Part shown: positions 34,601-49,200 of the stretch, piece by piece
Layout: every line of letters begins with the position of its first letter
Numbering within the stretch: the first letter of the stretch is position 1
Source: Hsuehochloa calcarea
Taxonomy: Eukaryota; Streptophyta; Magnoliopsida; Poales; Poaceae
Reading direction: 5' to 3'
Length of the DNA stretch: 64,000 bases
NCBI GenBank assembly: GCA_036346395.1
Contig: CM070599.1
Location: forward strand, 15,305,232-15,369,231
Notes under the pieces: generated by a model
The model's database searches: none
What the model was told of the DNA's origin: nothing
The model's input: only the letters and a program-made list of their open reading frames with translations
Translations under genes and position numbers: made by a program

Positions 34601-35664
34601 AGAAGAGGAAAAAAAGCAAACTTTACAACATTTAACTATCAACGGAGTCCGAAAAACAATCTCCAACTACAAAGCCATTCACTTTGCACTATCTAACTAT
34701 TAAAACCAGTACAAAAGAAACCCCTTCGTATGATATATCCAACAATAATTTTGGCTTATGCCACATCATATATGCCATCGTGTCATGCCTATCAGCAATA
34801 CATGCATGGAATGAAAAAAGAATCCCGCCAGCGAATCTCAGAACCAGCTGTCGCCCACCTCGGCGTCTCGTCCCATCGTCGGCTGCTCCCACTGGCTAAG
34901 CACCATCCGCATTTAGAACAAGTGACTGCGGGAGCACGCACAAGGTAGACAACCATGGCTTTTTGGTTCCTCGTTCATTTGGACCGAGCATTGTGCAACA
35001 CTTCGAATTAGTGCTTGCTGATTCACATGGCCGCAAGGTGGACACGGGGCTGAGCCCAGCGTACACGACGCTGCTGTAGGCCTACGCCCGTCGCCGCCCA
35101 AACTCTGATCGAGATCCATCGTCGTGTTCCAATCATACCGATTAATTTACTACAAATACTTTCACATAAAATTGTGTTTCACCCGTTTCTCAACCTACCC
35201 ACCGAGTTAAATTGATTTTCATACTTGTAACTCATCGTCTATTTCCGACGCACAATCTCCCAAACCACTGCCACCGATAAACTCCCTTCTTCGCAAGCAT
35301 CCCATTTTTTACTTTCCTAGTGCCTCAACACTTAGCACCCACCTTCCCCCTCCTCCTGTACTTCCCAGACGAGCCGAGGGGGAAGAATGACTTCTCTATG
35401 ATAAGGAACCTACTCACAATATTTTTAAACAAAGAAAATAAACTTCACTCAATAAAATGTGACGATGTGTTCGATGACTTAGAAAACATGTGTCATCCAC
35501 ATCAGCAAATTTGGACCCATAGATGCCACGTTGGTCAAAACCGCCTAAGAATGGTCGAGGGGGGTAATGTGACCTGGTTTTGTTACTTTATGGTTGTTTT
35601 TGTAGTTGGAGGTTGTTTTTCAGACTTGGTCGATAGTTGAAGGTTGTAAATTGGACTTTTTACC
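34601..35664. mobile_element. Mutator-like TIR element without transposase
   Basis: Inverted ends of about 60 bases (left 34607-34670, right 35600-35664) share TTACAAC, AACTATC and CTCCAACTAC. A 9-bp direct repeat ATTAAAAAA flanks it (34592-34600, 35665-35673); 9-bp duplications are typical of Mutator-like elements, though this one is low complexity. Interior ORFs at 34.7-35.1 kb are unidentified. Confidence 0.55.
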
Positions 35665-35675
35665 ATTAAAAAATA

Positions 35676-36000
35676 TACTCCCTCCGGTCATGTATCCCAA
35701 AATGAACCTTTGACCGCCATTCTCTATTCTAATGTATTTATAAGACCTAGTAGAACGGTAATATTATGAAAGTGCTTTTCAAAACAAATCTTGCACATGT
35801 CATTTTCATATGTTCAGCTTAAATATTAATAGAGACATCGATAGCTAAAGTTTATAAAATTTAACTACAATATCCTATAATCGTCACTTTTTTGTAACCG
35901 AAAAGAGTAGTGAAAAAACAATAGAAATATCACTATTCAACCTTAAACTTTTTTTCTCCCAAATGCAAACGATGTTGCTCATGAAATTTTACATGGTCAT
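35676..36000. mobile_element. Stowaway-like MITE, truncated
   Basis: It starts TACTCCCTCCGGTC after TA at 35674, the standard start of Stowaway elements. The matching right end is missing. Confidence 0.45.
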
Positions 36001-36402
36001 GTAACACCCCGCTACATCCAAGAATAATTATATATATTTTTAAGTCGTGTACATTTAGATCTCACAGACAAATAGTTCTCACAAGAAACATCCTCAGTCA
36101 TACAAGGTAAAACAAAAGAAAACGAAAAATACATATACAAGTAGAAAATATTGTCCATTTGAGAACAGAACAAAAACCAGGTACAAGAGTGTGGATTTCC
36201 CTCTCTTAAAAGTGACACCCTACCAATTAAAAGTAGCCCTCAAAAGGGTTATTGAGGAAGGTCTTACAATAACCTGGGAACTGCTATCTGGCTGCCTGCT
36301 GATTTTGTCACCAACAGACGTTGTGCCCTACCCCTCGTCAATGACCATGTTAGCTTGCTGAAACATGGACATCCCATAGGACAACCATCGTTCAAACATT
36401 AG

Positions 36403-36881
36403 AATAAGTCTATTTCACCCTTTAAATATTGCTTGGGTCCGTAAACGAACCTCTAACTATAAAACTAGGTATTTAACACACTCTAACTCTCGAAACCGTT
36501 TACTTTTTCACCTTTAAGCTGGTTTTATAAGTGGCTTTCACCGTGTTGACAACATCACTAGTTTTTGCTATGTAGAGTTGCAGACAGCCTAAAATACATG
36601 TTAATGAAAAGTAATCATATGGTTCATGATATTTTGGAGAAAAAATGTTGGGGAGATATTTTATTTTGCTAACTTAAATCACGTCAGGCTGATGATTTGC
36701 GAGTCATGGCAGCATATCAAGCTTATTGGGACGCCACGTCAACAAAAACTGGGCAAAACCCACGATGGTTTTGGGTGAAGAGGGTAATTTGCCGTTTTGA
36801 TACTTTTAAGGGTATCAAATGCCCAATTTTGGAGTTGAGGCCTGACTCCGGACACCGCGTGGTAAAATAGACTTAATCCTT
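36403..36881. mobile_element. Mutator-like MITE
   Basis: Ends AATAAGTCTATTTCACC (left) and, inverted, ATTAAGTCTATTTTACC (right). The 9-bp target duplication AAACATTAG lies at 36394-36402 and 36882-36890. 479 bases, no coding capacity. It sits just downstream of the CENP-O-like gene. Confidence 0.75.
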
Positions 36882-37226
36882 AAACATTAGGCATCAAAGA
36901 AACCTATGGCTAGTGATCAAACAACTAATCGTTACCTGCACGCAGTTTGACAACTCAACAATTTGGAATAGATAATATGATCATTTACGTCCAGCCCAGG
37001 CTTTTCTAGCAGTTGGACTACTTGGTCGGGCGGTTAGGAGTTCATCAACTCTCGCTTTCTTGCGCTTAATTGGGTAGTTTTCACCGAAATTCCAGTTCCA
37101 ACCAACAACTAACTATACCACAAGATTCTGAACAATATTGTCAAACATTTGGTATCCACATCAGTAGGGTAAATCCTTTGCATGGTACCAGAAGTTTCTA
37201 AGTCTCATTAGCAAACTCCACACACT

Positions 37227-40200
37227 TCAATCACTTTCCTGAGAGGAGAACATCTGCTTCAGAGCACGGGGTAGATTCAGCACAATCTCCGCGTATGCTG
37301 AAAGGTAAAATTTGGGGGAGTGAGAACACAGGTCAAAATAAGTTCGGCACAAAGTCGTATGCTTCGACGAAAGGGGAAGGCAATGGGCAAGATAGGACAA
37401 ACCTTCTGGCAAACTCAAGGTCTTTAGCGCATCCTCAGCATAGGAAAGGCGAGATGGTACAGATTGAGCAGTTGCTGCACTACTTGCTCTGCGGTCCATT
37501 GCTGATATCCTCTTGGAAGAGCGAAGTGGCCAAGCCAAGACCCTCGCCTGACTTGGCAGGGTTAACAATAGATCCGAATATCGAATACTGACTGTAACTT
37601 TGCTGCTCAAGTGGCAAAAGAGTGAAAATATCAGTCTCTCGAAGAGGGTACACTATGTGAGCTTAAGTATACAAAGCCAAGGGCCACTAGAAGACACAAG
37701 ACTACAGAAAAATAGGGGCAACAACTATATTGCAAGCTTAAAATCAGTAGGTGACTATGACCAAATGGTGCAAGCTAACAAACATGAAGGACAGCACCAA
37801 TCATAGACGAGTACGAGGGAGTCTACGATAGTTGCACCGTAACAGAATTTGACTTAACATAAATGCTAGCATTAGTAGTATTCACACTTACCATTCAAAA
37901 TCTTCCAATACAAACTCTACCATATTATAAGGAAGACTCTGGAAAAGTTCTCCAATTTGGTTCCCATATAGTTCCTTGATAAGACGAACCTTGAAAATGA
38001 AATCAATGGAAAATATTAAAATTAACAATTTGCTATCAAAGAAAACACATTGCACGAGCTGTATGGCCTATCCGTCTCCAATTTTCACATTTAAGCCTAG
38101 CAACGAATCTTTTCTCCTGAAAAGCCTAACACTGTTGATCAACCAGCCATAGAATCCTTGGTAAAACAAAAGAAAAGGATGTTATGAATTCATTTCTAAT
38201 CCAGGGTTAACAAATTCAGATGATGGAAGAGCACCCAAAAGTCAACCAGCAGCCTAGACTGGATGGTTCGACACAAAAATCTAAAAGTGTAATTAGAATA
38301 GTTTCCAAGTATTTGTCCACACAAAAAAAGTCCAGCTGCCCACACTGGATGGTTCGACCCAAAAATCTAACAGTGTAATTAGAATAGTTTCCAAGCATTT
38401 GTCCCCCAAAAAAATAGTTTGCAAGTATTTGTACACAGTGATCAAACACAGACATATGTAGAACACATACAACAATATCGAAAGCACAGTCCCAATATAC
38501 ATACAAATGATACAGTACATCCAGCCAGGTAGAATAGAATTCTGATTTTACAACTCATTTTCTGTGAAATATAACTCCACTGCAATCTATGAAAATGTCC
38601 TTAAGGCTGCAAAAGCTACACAAATCTAACTGTTTCAACCAAATTTACACCCAAAGAAAACTACAGATAATATAAACACTCTATTCATCCTAATTTTGAA
38701 TTCATAATTTACTATTATATTTTCAAATTTTTAGCTGGTCATCAGGATTTCTGGTGTTCCGCGAGAACCTACTGACTACCATTCCTGCCAGGATGTTAAC
38801 CCTAGTCTAGCCTAATGGGGGAAGAAATTGTAGGCTCAAACACTTTGCAATTAGACGGAAGCTACATATAAGGTTATATGTCATGTCCAGGTAAATCTTC
38901 AACGTCTAAAGATATGGAAAATAGCTCAATAACACTAAAATAGCTGTAATTTTGATAATGACACCACCAAAACATGGTTGTTGGTAGATAGCAATACAAA
39001 ACAAGTGTTTATTGGGAAATGACACTATCAGCTGGAGAAAAGAGCAAAATACCCCTCCACCTCAGCCAATGATGATACAGAAGGCAATGCGCACTTCAAG
39101 GCCACAAAGGCAAGGGTCCATGCGAGACACTAGCCTCAGAAAGGGATCACCTTAGCCAAAGACAAACCAATGAAAAGAGGTATAGTGCATATATTTTGGT
39201 AATTTTGGACAAATAACAGTGCATTAGAGTTATTTCCAACACAAACAAGGTTAGCATGTCATCTAGCAGTGGCCATCTTTTCATGGTGTTATTTTCATGA
39301 TTATACACCTTTCCGGTGTTACTAAGCTATTTGGTTTGAAATCACATGAACATCAAGGTTTTAATAGGATAGAGTAGAACAAGAAAAAATTACTCAACTT
39401 TACCACGCAACAATTGCTGTGTCACAAATATTTACTAACTGAACAAATATAAAGATCAGACATGTTGATGTTCTAACTCTAGTAAAAGGAATATGGAGAC
39501 CACGTAAGTTATGGTTCACATAATGCAATGCTGAACTGGATCCATTTTTAAACAAGATAAGTAGATATGGTTCATAAAATGCTATGCTGAACTAGATCCA
39601 CTTTTAAACAAGATAAGTAGATAACTACAAGCCTATTGTTGTAGCATAGGTACAAGGGTTTGTTATCTGATTTCTAGCATTTCACAATAGACAATAAGGG
39701 AAATAGTATATACAGATACATTACATATGGGAGCAACTCCTGATATCTGATACTGACCTGCTCTCTCCTGTCAACATAAGACTGCAAAATTTCTTCAAGA
39801 TGATCTATAAATTTCTGTAAGAAAAAACATTCATGTCAGTACTTTAGAACTGTGCACATAATTGACATGGTGAAAGCAAGTGCCTGTGAGAACTTTACAA
39901 TGGCGTTAGATGACAGGAGATCACTTTCTAGTTCTCGTATCGGCAGAAAGAAAGGTAAGGTGTGTTCAATCAGAGTCATCTTTTCGAGGAATGACTTGCT
40001 TTCCAAAACGCAATGATAAATTTCACAAGGCTCTCCTGCAAAATAGAATGCTCATGTTATTTAGTATAGAAAATCATGCATGTAGAGGTACCATGTCTTC
40101 TATTTTAGCCAAGGTACCATGCTTCAGTTGCACTAGTATCCTATTCAGAATATCAAGGGTTTCAATGAAAAAAAATGATTTAGTGTGAAGCAAACTAATT

Positions 40201-43200
40201 GCACATAACTACATATTGGTGTTTCCATAACTGCTTGCTTTGTAAAACATCAACCCTACATATTTTACACGGCTTTACATGGTACAAATCAGACAGTGGC
40301 ATGAAAAATATGAGATTGAAAATGTGAAGTGTAATCACCAGCAAAGAATGTCTCATACTGTATACCGATTCTCGCACCATCCAAACAATAGATAACCTAC
40401 GAAAGAGAATAAACTTATTTTTCATATGGCAGAGTAACTGATAAATTAAGAAAAAAAGAATGGAATAGATGTATAGGTGTATTACTTAAATCTAGCATGC
40501 AAATTTGTGTCTCATGAAGAAAATTTCATTCCAGGAAAACAAATAACATAATGACCTGTGTACAAGGCAGATGAATATGAAACACAGGTTTGTAGGATAG
40601 AATTCATTGTTGTGGTCAACGGTATGATTGTTTTACCAATTCTAGGCACAAAACCAGAATGAGAATATGTGACACGCAACTCTTTAGGGCATAGCAACAC
40701 CATTGGTCTATCATTCTTGCTTTACCCAAGAGAGTTAACCCGTTTGGTGAACTGTGATGACAAAGGATTATATAATACACCACCAACCCTGGCTAGCCAT
40801 ACAGACCGCCCCCCAAGAAAGTGACGCCACCAACATAGCAGTTCCAAAATAAGCAATAGCACAACAGGTAATCACCAAGGCTAAACGTCTAAACCAGTTT
40901 GTCATGGCCGGACAGCCGGCCACATCGCACCAGCAGCTAGCATTAGCCACAGCAGTTTACCTGTTTTGCAATCAACTACTTTTGTAGTTTTGTTAGCTAT
41001 CAGATACATTCGTTAGCTTTATCTGTTAGTGATTTAGTTTGTTAGCTATAAGATGCATTAGTTAGACTTATCTGTTAGTTCCTGGCTATTAAACTTTAAA
41101 AGGAGTTCTGTATCCCTTAGTCCACAGCAAGGAATAAACAAGTATCTTTATCTCTACTTCTTCCTCTCTCTGGTGCACCTATCTTTCTCACTGATATCCT
41201 TTGTTCTCAGCCCCCTGCTGTTATATACCATCCTATTCTCTATTTTCTCCCTCCATGTCCCCGGCACATAATGGCAAAGCAATTGGGTTGGGGGGGGTAT
41301 CTACCAAAATGATAGAGTAACACAACACAAAGTGCGGCCTGCATGATAGCCAGACATAGAACTAGATTGTGAACAAAAGTCACTATTCATAACAGTGTTA
41401 CCATATTTTTAATTCTATATGTAGTCCTTGATTGAAATTGATGGTCTGCGGAACATTCGCTTGGTTGGTCATGGACTTCCTATCAGCCTCCATATGGACC
41501 TGGTCTACGAGATGAAGCGAACTCATCAAAAACTCATAATGCACAGAACAAATAGTCTGTCTCATGTGCCAAGAAAAATGTGTAATAGGGTGCTTCAGGT
41601 TATGTACCTTCTCACGGATGGTTGCCAGCAAACCGTCATTCCACTGCTCATCATCTACTGAAATCTCTACAAAATGCAAAAACCTAGGTTTAGAAAGTTC
41701 TTCAAGAGAACAATGAAATAAAGCAGAGGATAAAACTAGTTAAAATAATGATGCTAGTATGACAAGATTAAATGTGTGCCACACTGGCTGTAACAATAAA
41801 GTCCGAGAATATGACAGTACTTATCAAATCTACAAGAAAAACCAGAAAACAAAGGATGTGGCATATCATCAATAACTTATTGTTTTTTTTTGTGTGCGTG
41901 TGTCATGTGACAATTGAGAAACAAGGCAACAGTGTGCAAAGCAGGGTACCCGTACCACATATACAAAAGTGTGAAATAATCAATGAGTAAGATGTCCAAC
42001 TAAATCAGGATCATCTTCGATTATAAACAGGGTTCAAAAAACTGTTTTTTATTTTTTACCGGAGGTCACCGATAGAACTGATTTCGCCATTTTTTGACGA
42101 ATTTCGGCTGGAATTTTCGAATCAAAATTTGATTTTTTTTTTAAAAAAAATAAAACGGAAAAGGCTAAAAAATAGTGCAATTATGAGGTTTTGAACCCAA
42201 GACCTACCGTCTTCTAGGCTATGAACATTACCACCAGGCATCATGCAACGCATGTGCTTAGACATGGTTATGAATTTCTTTTATATTTGACAAAAATAAT
42301 CCAAAACCAATTTTTTGCCGGTTTTAATGGGTGTTTCCGGTAAACCCGATATTCCCGATTTTCGGTCGATTTTTTTAACCCTGATTAGAAATACTGATGA
42401 GTTATTGATGACAATAGGTTCCATCAATCTACCGACTACCATTTAAAATGAGTGTTTTGGTTCATATTTAACCTAAATATGGTTTAGATTGTGGTAGAGA
42501 AGTAAAGCTACGAATTTTAATAGATATGTCATATGTGTATTTCAACGGAGTCAAACTACTTATTCTACTGCGCTATTCTATGTATTTGGTAATAGCTTGG
42601 CAGCACTTAGTTCTAAGAGGTTCCAGCATTATTATGTTTACACTGAGCTTGGAAGATTGTTCCGAGTATCTATCTTTGGCCTAATGAAAGGACAGAATAG
42701 AGCTTCGTTTTCCACTACATACTAAACTCTAGTTCCTGTTATATTGAGAACTTGGACTATATTTCTGTCCCTGTGAGCTATAGATCCAATCCCACCAGCT
42801 CAAAGCTTCAAATCGTCCAGTGCAGCATGCTGACAATGTTCCTTCAACAAATCGTGCTGTCCATTTGTAGCAGCAAGGTGGACCAGTTTCTCCACAAGTT
42901 TGTGCTTCTTCAGTTCAAGGAAACAAGTTCTCAAATCAACGATTCAGAACTGGAGTAGTATATCTCAAAAACCCAGAAATATCAAAATCAGATCATATTT
43001 GACACATTAGTAAATCTTTACCAGCACTGTCAAATACTCAAATTGACAAGAATCGATCATCACCAAAGGAATGCATAAGCACACGAGGTAATCTGAAGCC
43101 GCACATGATTGTGAAGGAACTCTACCTTGCTGCTACAAATGTACAACACAGATTGTTCAAGGAACTGCTTCAACATACTGGGTGGATATCATTCTAGTGA

Positions 43201-46200
43201 CAATGAAGCCAAGGGAGCAAGAGTGCAATCTAAAGCACTTACTTATACAAGATCTAAAGGATAACAAGAAGAATTTGACTACTCCACCAAACAAAATCCA
43301 TAGCTAGGGTTGCATGTAGCTAGCATTCCGCACCATGTTAAGCCTGATTTGAACAAGAAACCAAGTATCTAGTGTTCTTGTTATGGTCTTGCTTAGAAAC
43401 GGGTAAATACCGCCAAAAGGATGGCCAGGCGACGGCGGCCTTGGGGGAGAGAAGGGACTAGAGATGAGAATGAACTTGTTATTCTTTCTTGCTTGCTTGA
43501 TAATGAATACATAATATCCCTTTCATAGGAGCGACCCGATTTAACCCCTAAGAAATAATCTCTAAGGAAACCTATCTCTAACAATCCAATCTAATAATAA
43601 CTTGCCTAACTAATAGATAATACTAAACACCTAACAGATAGATTCCTAAATAATAAATATTTCCTAATAATCATGGGTAGTACTGTTCTGCATGAACAGT
43701 ACCAGCCCATTACATTCTGCTATGACATCCGCATCCTCACGTTAACAGGAGTATCCGTATCGGCGTCGAGTCGCTTAAGAGCAGATGTAATACCCCATAA
43801 ATTATTTAAGTAAGAAGAAAAGAATTCAGGGAGGAGAACCAATTAGAAAATTGAATTAACAGAAGTTTAGAGGGGGTTTTTTTTTGCATATCTCAGACAA
43901 CCTGGGTGTAATATCCCGATCATTCATTAGCGAGTACAATATTATTTAGAGAGCGAAATTAAAAGAAAAATTCAGGATTTGTGGAAGGATTGGACCTTGC
44001 GCTTTCGGTCCAATACGCCCTAGCCAAGTGGGCCGACCATTTAGTGGAGTCAAGAGGGGGTGCCCCTTCCCCAAAAACCCTAGCACCTGCTGCGGTACCA
44101 CACCACCACTGTAGCATAGGTACTGTAGCACCACCCCCCCCCTCCATGTTGCTCTACCTAGATGAGGAGAAAGGAAGGGGAGGAAGGGGGGGGGGGGGGA
44201 AGGAAGAAGGAAGAGAAAGAAAGGAAGAGGAAGGGCGCGATCACGTGGTGATTACGTCGTTCTTCAACGGTTCGTCAAGGGTAATCACGATCCCCGTTCG
44301 CTTGGTAGAGTAATCGAATTATTTTGGTGATGTCAGTAACAGATCGGTTTAGAACAGTCGACGTGGCCGTCGTTTTTGAGTAGGTTACATGCGTTTCCTG
44401 GTCTGATCGTTTCCTAGAGAGTTGTAGTGCTTGTTCTTAGCTTTCTATAGGCAGATCACTCAATTTGGAGTTGTGGTCTAGAAGATATAATGGTTTCTTT
44501 GCAACTGTCCAGAAAATCTGACGAGATTAGTAGTCACTTTGTTTATCAAATGAGACTAAGTTAGAGGCAGATTCAGAGGTTTCACCCAACATGAATGTTG
44601 TAGCAAATTCGTTAAGCTTTTCAGATTGGTAAAGAATTTGATTTTTGGTTGAGCCAATCAAAAGTTATGAATTTTCTTCTACCGCGGTAGTTTCTGACTG
44701 ACAGATTGTAGATGCAGAATTTCATCCGAGCATTAGACATAGAAGTTGGCGAATTGGGAAGTCTTGCCAACTAGGTTATTGTAGACAATTTCGTTATGTT
44801 TCCAGAGAGACTAAGATCACGCCTTTCTGAGTTTTGTAGAAAAAGATATAAAGGTTTTAATACCACTGTCCAGAGTAACCTTCCGCTAGTCTGTCGTGTA
44901 ATATGAGTAGAGCTAATATTTAAACCCTGAGTTTTGGGGAGACGGGTTATAGCGGTGCGAGTAGTGTCTTCTCTTCACGTCGTTCATATGTTAGTGATTC
45001 AATTGTGTAGGAGAAGAGGCCTCGGGATTCGGGGCATCATCCTTGTCTCCCAACGCGTCGTAGCGCGAAAGGCAAGTACATCTGAATTGTTGGATTTTGA
45101 TATGCGCCTATCTGGTTCGATGAATGTGTGATGGATAACTTTGATATTACTTGTTTATGGATCTTTGACATTAAGTTATGTTCATCGTATGCATTCATTC
45201 ATGCAAGCATTGCTCATGTTTCACCCACGGGAGTGGGTAGTGAAGTCTCATCATTCCAACATGGGCATTTAAGACCCACCATTCCAATGTGGTCAATTTG
45301 AATCCCGTTTTGAAACATTCTTCAAACGGGCCTTGGATCCCCGCATTTTGGATAATACGGGCATGAGTGAACACCGACGGGTGTTCACCGGCTATACCGG
45401 TATAAGCATAAGAGAAGGACAAGCATGAACATTCATTCATATGTTTTCTACTACTTCATTTTCCGTTCCATTGTGTGTATGTCATGTTCTTCATGTTGTT
45501 GTTTATAGCATTCTTTTGTACTTGCTGAGTCGTGGACTCACCCTTGCTGTGTTTATTTGTTTTAGGTGAACCTTGAAGGCGGCATGGCATGTTTGGGAGG
45601 GTTTAGTCACGGATCACTTCATTCACTTCACCCTATTCACTTTTAATTAGATGAACTTGTCATTACCTTGCATTTGATAAATATTGAATTGTAATAATCA
45701 GAGTTTGATGGTTGAAGTTATCCTTTATTATGTTATGGTTGAATTAATATTGCCTAATGATCTTCGTATAGTCTATTGATAGATTTATAATAAGTGATTC
45801 ATTATGATTGGGTATTTAGAGTTTTGATATGTTGTTGATTTCTGGTTCAATTCATATACTCATTTTATTAGCCGTTGCTCTTTTATGTTTTTAGCTAAAA
45901 GATTATTGTAAATTGATTCATGGTGTTGCTTGGTGTTAGACTTTAGGTAATATCTTGGTTTCTGCATAGCCAGGGTGTTACAACAGATCAACAACACTTC
46001 GACGTATATCACCCAAAGAAGAAGCGCCTTAACATGTCGTGGTGTTGAGGAAGACGTCGGCGACATGGGCAACCGACTTGGGGTAGCAATTACACCCATA
46101 CTGCCATGGAGCCATATTTATCAAGGCGTCCTGCCGCTCCAGGGTGGACGCCACAGGTCATCGCCAAGGTCGCCCGCGCCTTGCCGCAGAGGAGCGCGAC

Positions 46201-49200
46201 GGTGCAACAGCAGCTTGCGACGGCACATGACGACTTCTCTCCCTGGCTGTGAGCGGCGACGCAAGGGGAGGGCACGACGGCGATGAACGATGTGGGCTGC
46301 AGGGACGGTGATAACGCTTACCGCCTTTCCTTGATGGCGGACGGCGGCTTCCGACGCGTGATGACTGCGAGCGGCGGTCACGAGAAAAAAAAGGCGGCGC
46401 AGAGGGTGCAGCAGCTAGCAGGAGCAAATGGCGGCGGCCGCGGCTTGAGCAAGAGGGGGAGCAGGGAGAAGTGGCTACAACATAGCACCCCTACCCTGCT
46501 CCTCTTATATATGCACAAGGTTGGGCCATTTCGAGCCAGCCTGGCCCAATTCCACCCCCTTCTCTTTTTTTCTTTAAACGAGATATTACAACTCGAATTT
46601 TGGTCATTTCCATTGTAATGAAGTTGGTGTGCAACTTTCCTAACTGGACCTTCATTTCTTTCTTCTTCTTTTTTTTGGTTTTGGGGTAATCTAGCCAATT
46701 TTTCAGAGGTTGTTTAATCATCGCCTTGGCGCCCGCTTAGGCACCTAGGCGTCCTGGTGCCTCCGAAGCGCCTCGCCTCACCTTGTCGCTGTGACAACAT
46801 CGCATGACGGTGGTGGGGAGGACATGACAGCAACGCTGGCCCCTCAGCCGCTGCACTCCGATTGCCTATGGCACAACATCGTCCGACCAAAATATCGCGA
46901 TCGCCTTGGCAGACGACGTGGCAAGCGACACACATGCTCCACTAACACCACAGCTGGCTGCGACAGCCGAGGCAGCACCACGGCAAGCTCCGGCAGAATT
47001 GTAATTGCCTTATTGCCACGACAGGTGTTGGTAGGAATCAGCAGGACGTTAGCTGCCGTGGTGAGCTCTAACAGCGTCGTGGCAGGCATCAATGTTGGAA
47101 ATAAGCATGACTTGAATTAGTTTGAGTCTTGCATGTAGGATAGACGTGTTTAATCACGTCATTTGTTGGACGTGTTTGCATTAGCTTGTTGCATGTAGCC
47201 GGAAACGTGCTGAGTTCATGTTGGCTGGCGCCGGTAGTAGTGCATGTGTGTCATGTACAAGTCTAGCACGTAGATGTGCTTGGGCCAATTAGCTAGCTAG
47301 TTAGTTAGCATGTGCGTGTGCTGCATGTGTTAGTGGAGTTAGTCTTCAGGCTGTTAGCTAGTTTTTAGGAGCTGCATGCATGGATAGTGGAGGACGTTAC
47401 AGCATGGCTTGCGGCCAGTGCGGAGGACGACCAGTTCGTGTGCAAGAGTGAGCGGCTCATGTACAGATGGAACGATCGTGCGTGCGTACGTGCGCATGAA
47501 GACTCGGCCAAGCTGTCACTGCTCTATGCATGTAAGCAAGGCTACTTATAGCTGTGTATCAGTCGTTTCATTTGAGTTGAATACAGAGAAAAGCCAAAAG
47601 GGCGTTCGTCGCTGAAACTCTTGTCTGTGTTCATTCCAAACTAGCTCTTGTTTGTATTCGTGTGAGTTTCAGTCGAGGGGAGCTCGCGTGGAGCGCGAGG
47701 TGAATCCTGGGTGATTCCGTCATTTGGTATCAGAGCGAGGTGATGGCGTGTGACGAGTCGCCGAACAAAACGCCAAGGAGTGGCAGTCTCGGTGATCATG
47801 GTGGCGCCGTGGTGGCGACACGCCCGCGAGTAAGGTTGTCGCCATGCATTATCCAATGCCGGCGACACGAACCACTGGCGTGTGGCCGTAAAGATGAAGA
47901 TCATCCACGCCATCTTGATGTGGGCGGCAATCAAGGGCGAAGGGTCGTCGAGCGGAGAAGAGAAGGACATTGAAGCTCACCGCCATATCTCAAGCCGTCG
48001 CCGGATGCCTCGATGATGGCTATCGCGACAAAGACACAATGAAGGAAGCTTGGGAGGCCATTGAGAAGATGAATGTCGCGAAGATCGAGTCAAGAAGGCG
48101 CGACTACAAGCATTGAAGAGGCAATTTGATCGCTTGTACATGGAGGATTCGAAACTATTGCGAATTCTCACCAAGCTCACCACAATGGTGGGGAGATCGT
48201 TCTCTTGGAGCCAAGGTGAAGGGCAGTCTTTGTTGTGGAGAAGCTTTTGATCTTTGCCACGATAAGTTTCTTCACATTGTTGGCACCATCGAGCAATGAG
48301 GCGATGTGTCGAAGATGTCCGTGGCGGAGGCGATCGGGCGCTTAAGGGCATATGAGGAATCCTTGAAGGGCCGGCGACGTGAACAGGAGGGTGAGCATTT
48401 GTTGCTCACACGTGCACAGTGGGAGAGTCTCTCACTCAAAGAAAAGAAGAACCGCAACCGTGGTGGTGGTCACGGCAAGGCTGCTGGTGGTCGTAGTGGC
48501 GGGCGTGGCTGCGACGACGGCACGAGCAGCGACTCCGACAATAGCGAGCGCAAGTCGAATGGCAAGAAAGGCAAGTGCTACAACTGCGGAGTTCGTGGGC
48601 ACTTTGCTAGCGAGTGCCGCAAACCGAAGAAGGAACAGGCTTTGCTCGCGACGGCGGACAACGAGCCATGTCTCCTGTGATGAAGCGTTGAGTAAGCAAG
48701 TCAAGATTAGGGGAGGCAATGTTGGAAATAATCATGACTTGAATTAGTTTGAGTCTTGCATGTAGGATAGACGTGTTTAATCACGTCATTTGTTGGACGT
48801 GTTTGCATTAGCTTGTTGCATGTAGCCGGAAACGTGTTGAGTTCATGTTGGCTGGCGCCGGTAGTAGTGCATGTGTGTCATGTACAAGTCTAGCACGTAG
48901 ATGTACTTGGGCCAATTAGCTAGCTAGTTAGTTAGCATGTGCGTGTGCTGCATGTGTTAGTGGAGTTAGTCTTCAGGCTGTTAGCTAGTTTTTAGGAGCT
49001 GCATGCATGAGTAGTGGAAGACGTTACAGCATGGCTTGCGGCCAGTGCGGAGGACGACCAGTTCGTGTGCAAGAGTGAGCGGCTCATGTACAGATGGAAC
49101 GATCGTGCGTGCGTACGTGCGCATGAAGACTCGGCCAAGCTGTTACTGCTCTATGCACGCACGATCGTTCCATCTGTACATGAGCCGCTCACTCTTGCAC

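Noticed and set aside
40195..40425. 76-codon minus-strand ORF as an exon in its own frame
   Set aside because: The same bases in another frame read CLDGARIGIQYETFF with proper splice sites, fitting the CENP-O-like gene.
42185..42260. tRNA-like sequence on the minus strand
   Set aside because: It has a T-arm-like GGTTCAAAACC but no matching acceptor stem or anticodon arm, and it lies within a hAT-type MITE.
45975..46618. Several ORFs around 100 codons on both strands
   Set aside because: GC-driven open frames in a transposon-rich intron; none carries a recognisable motif.
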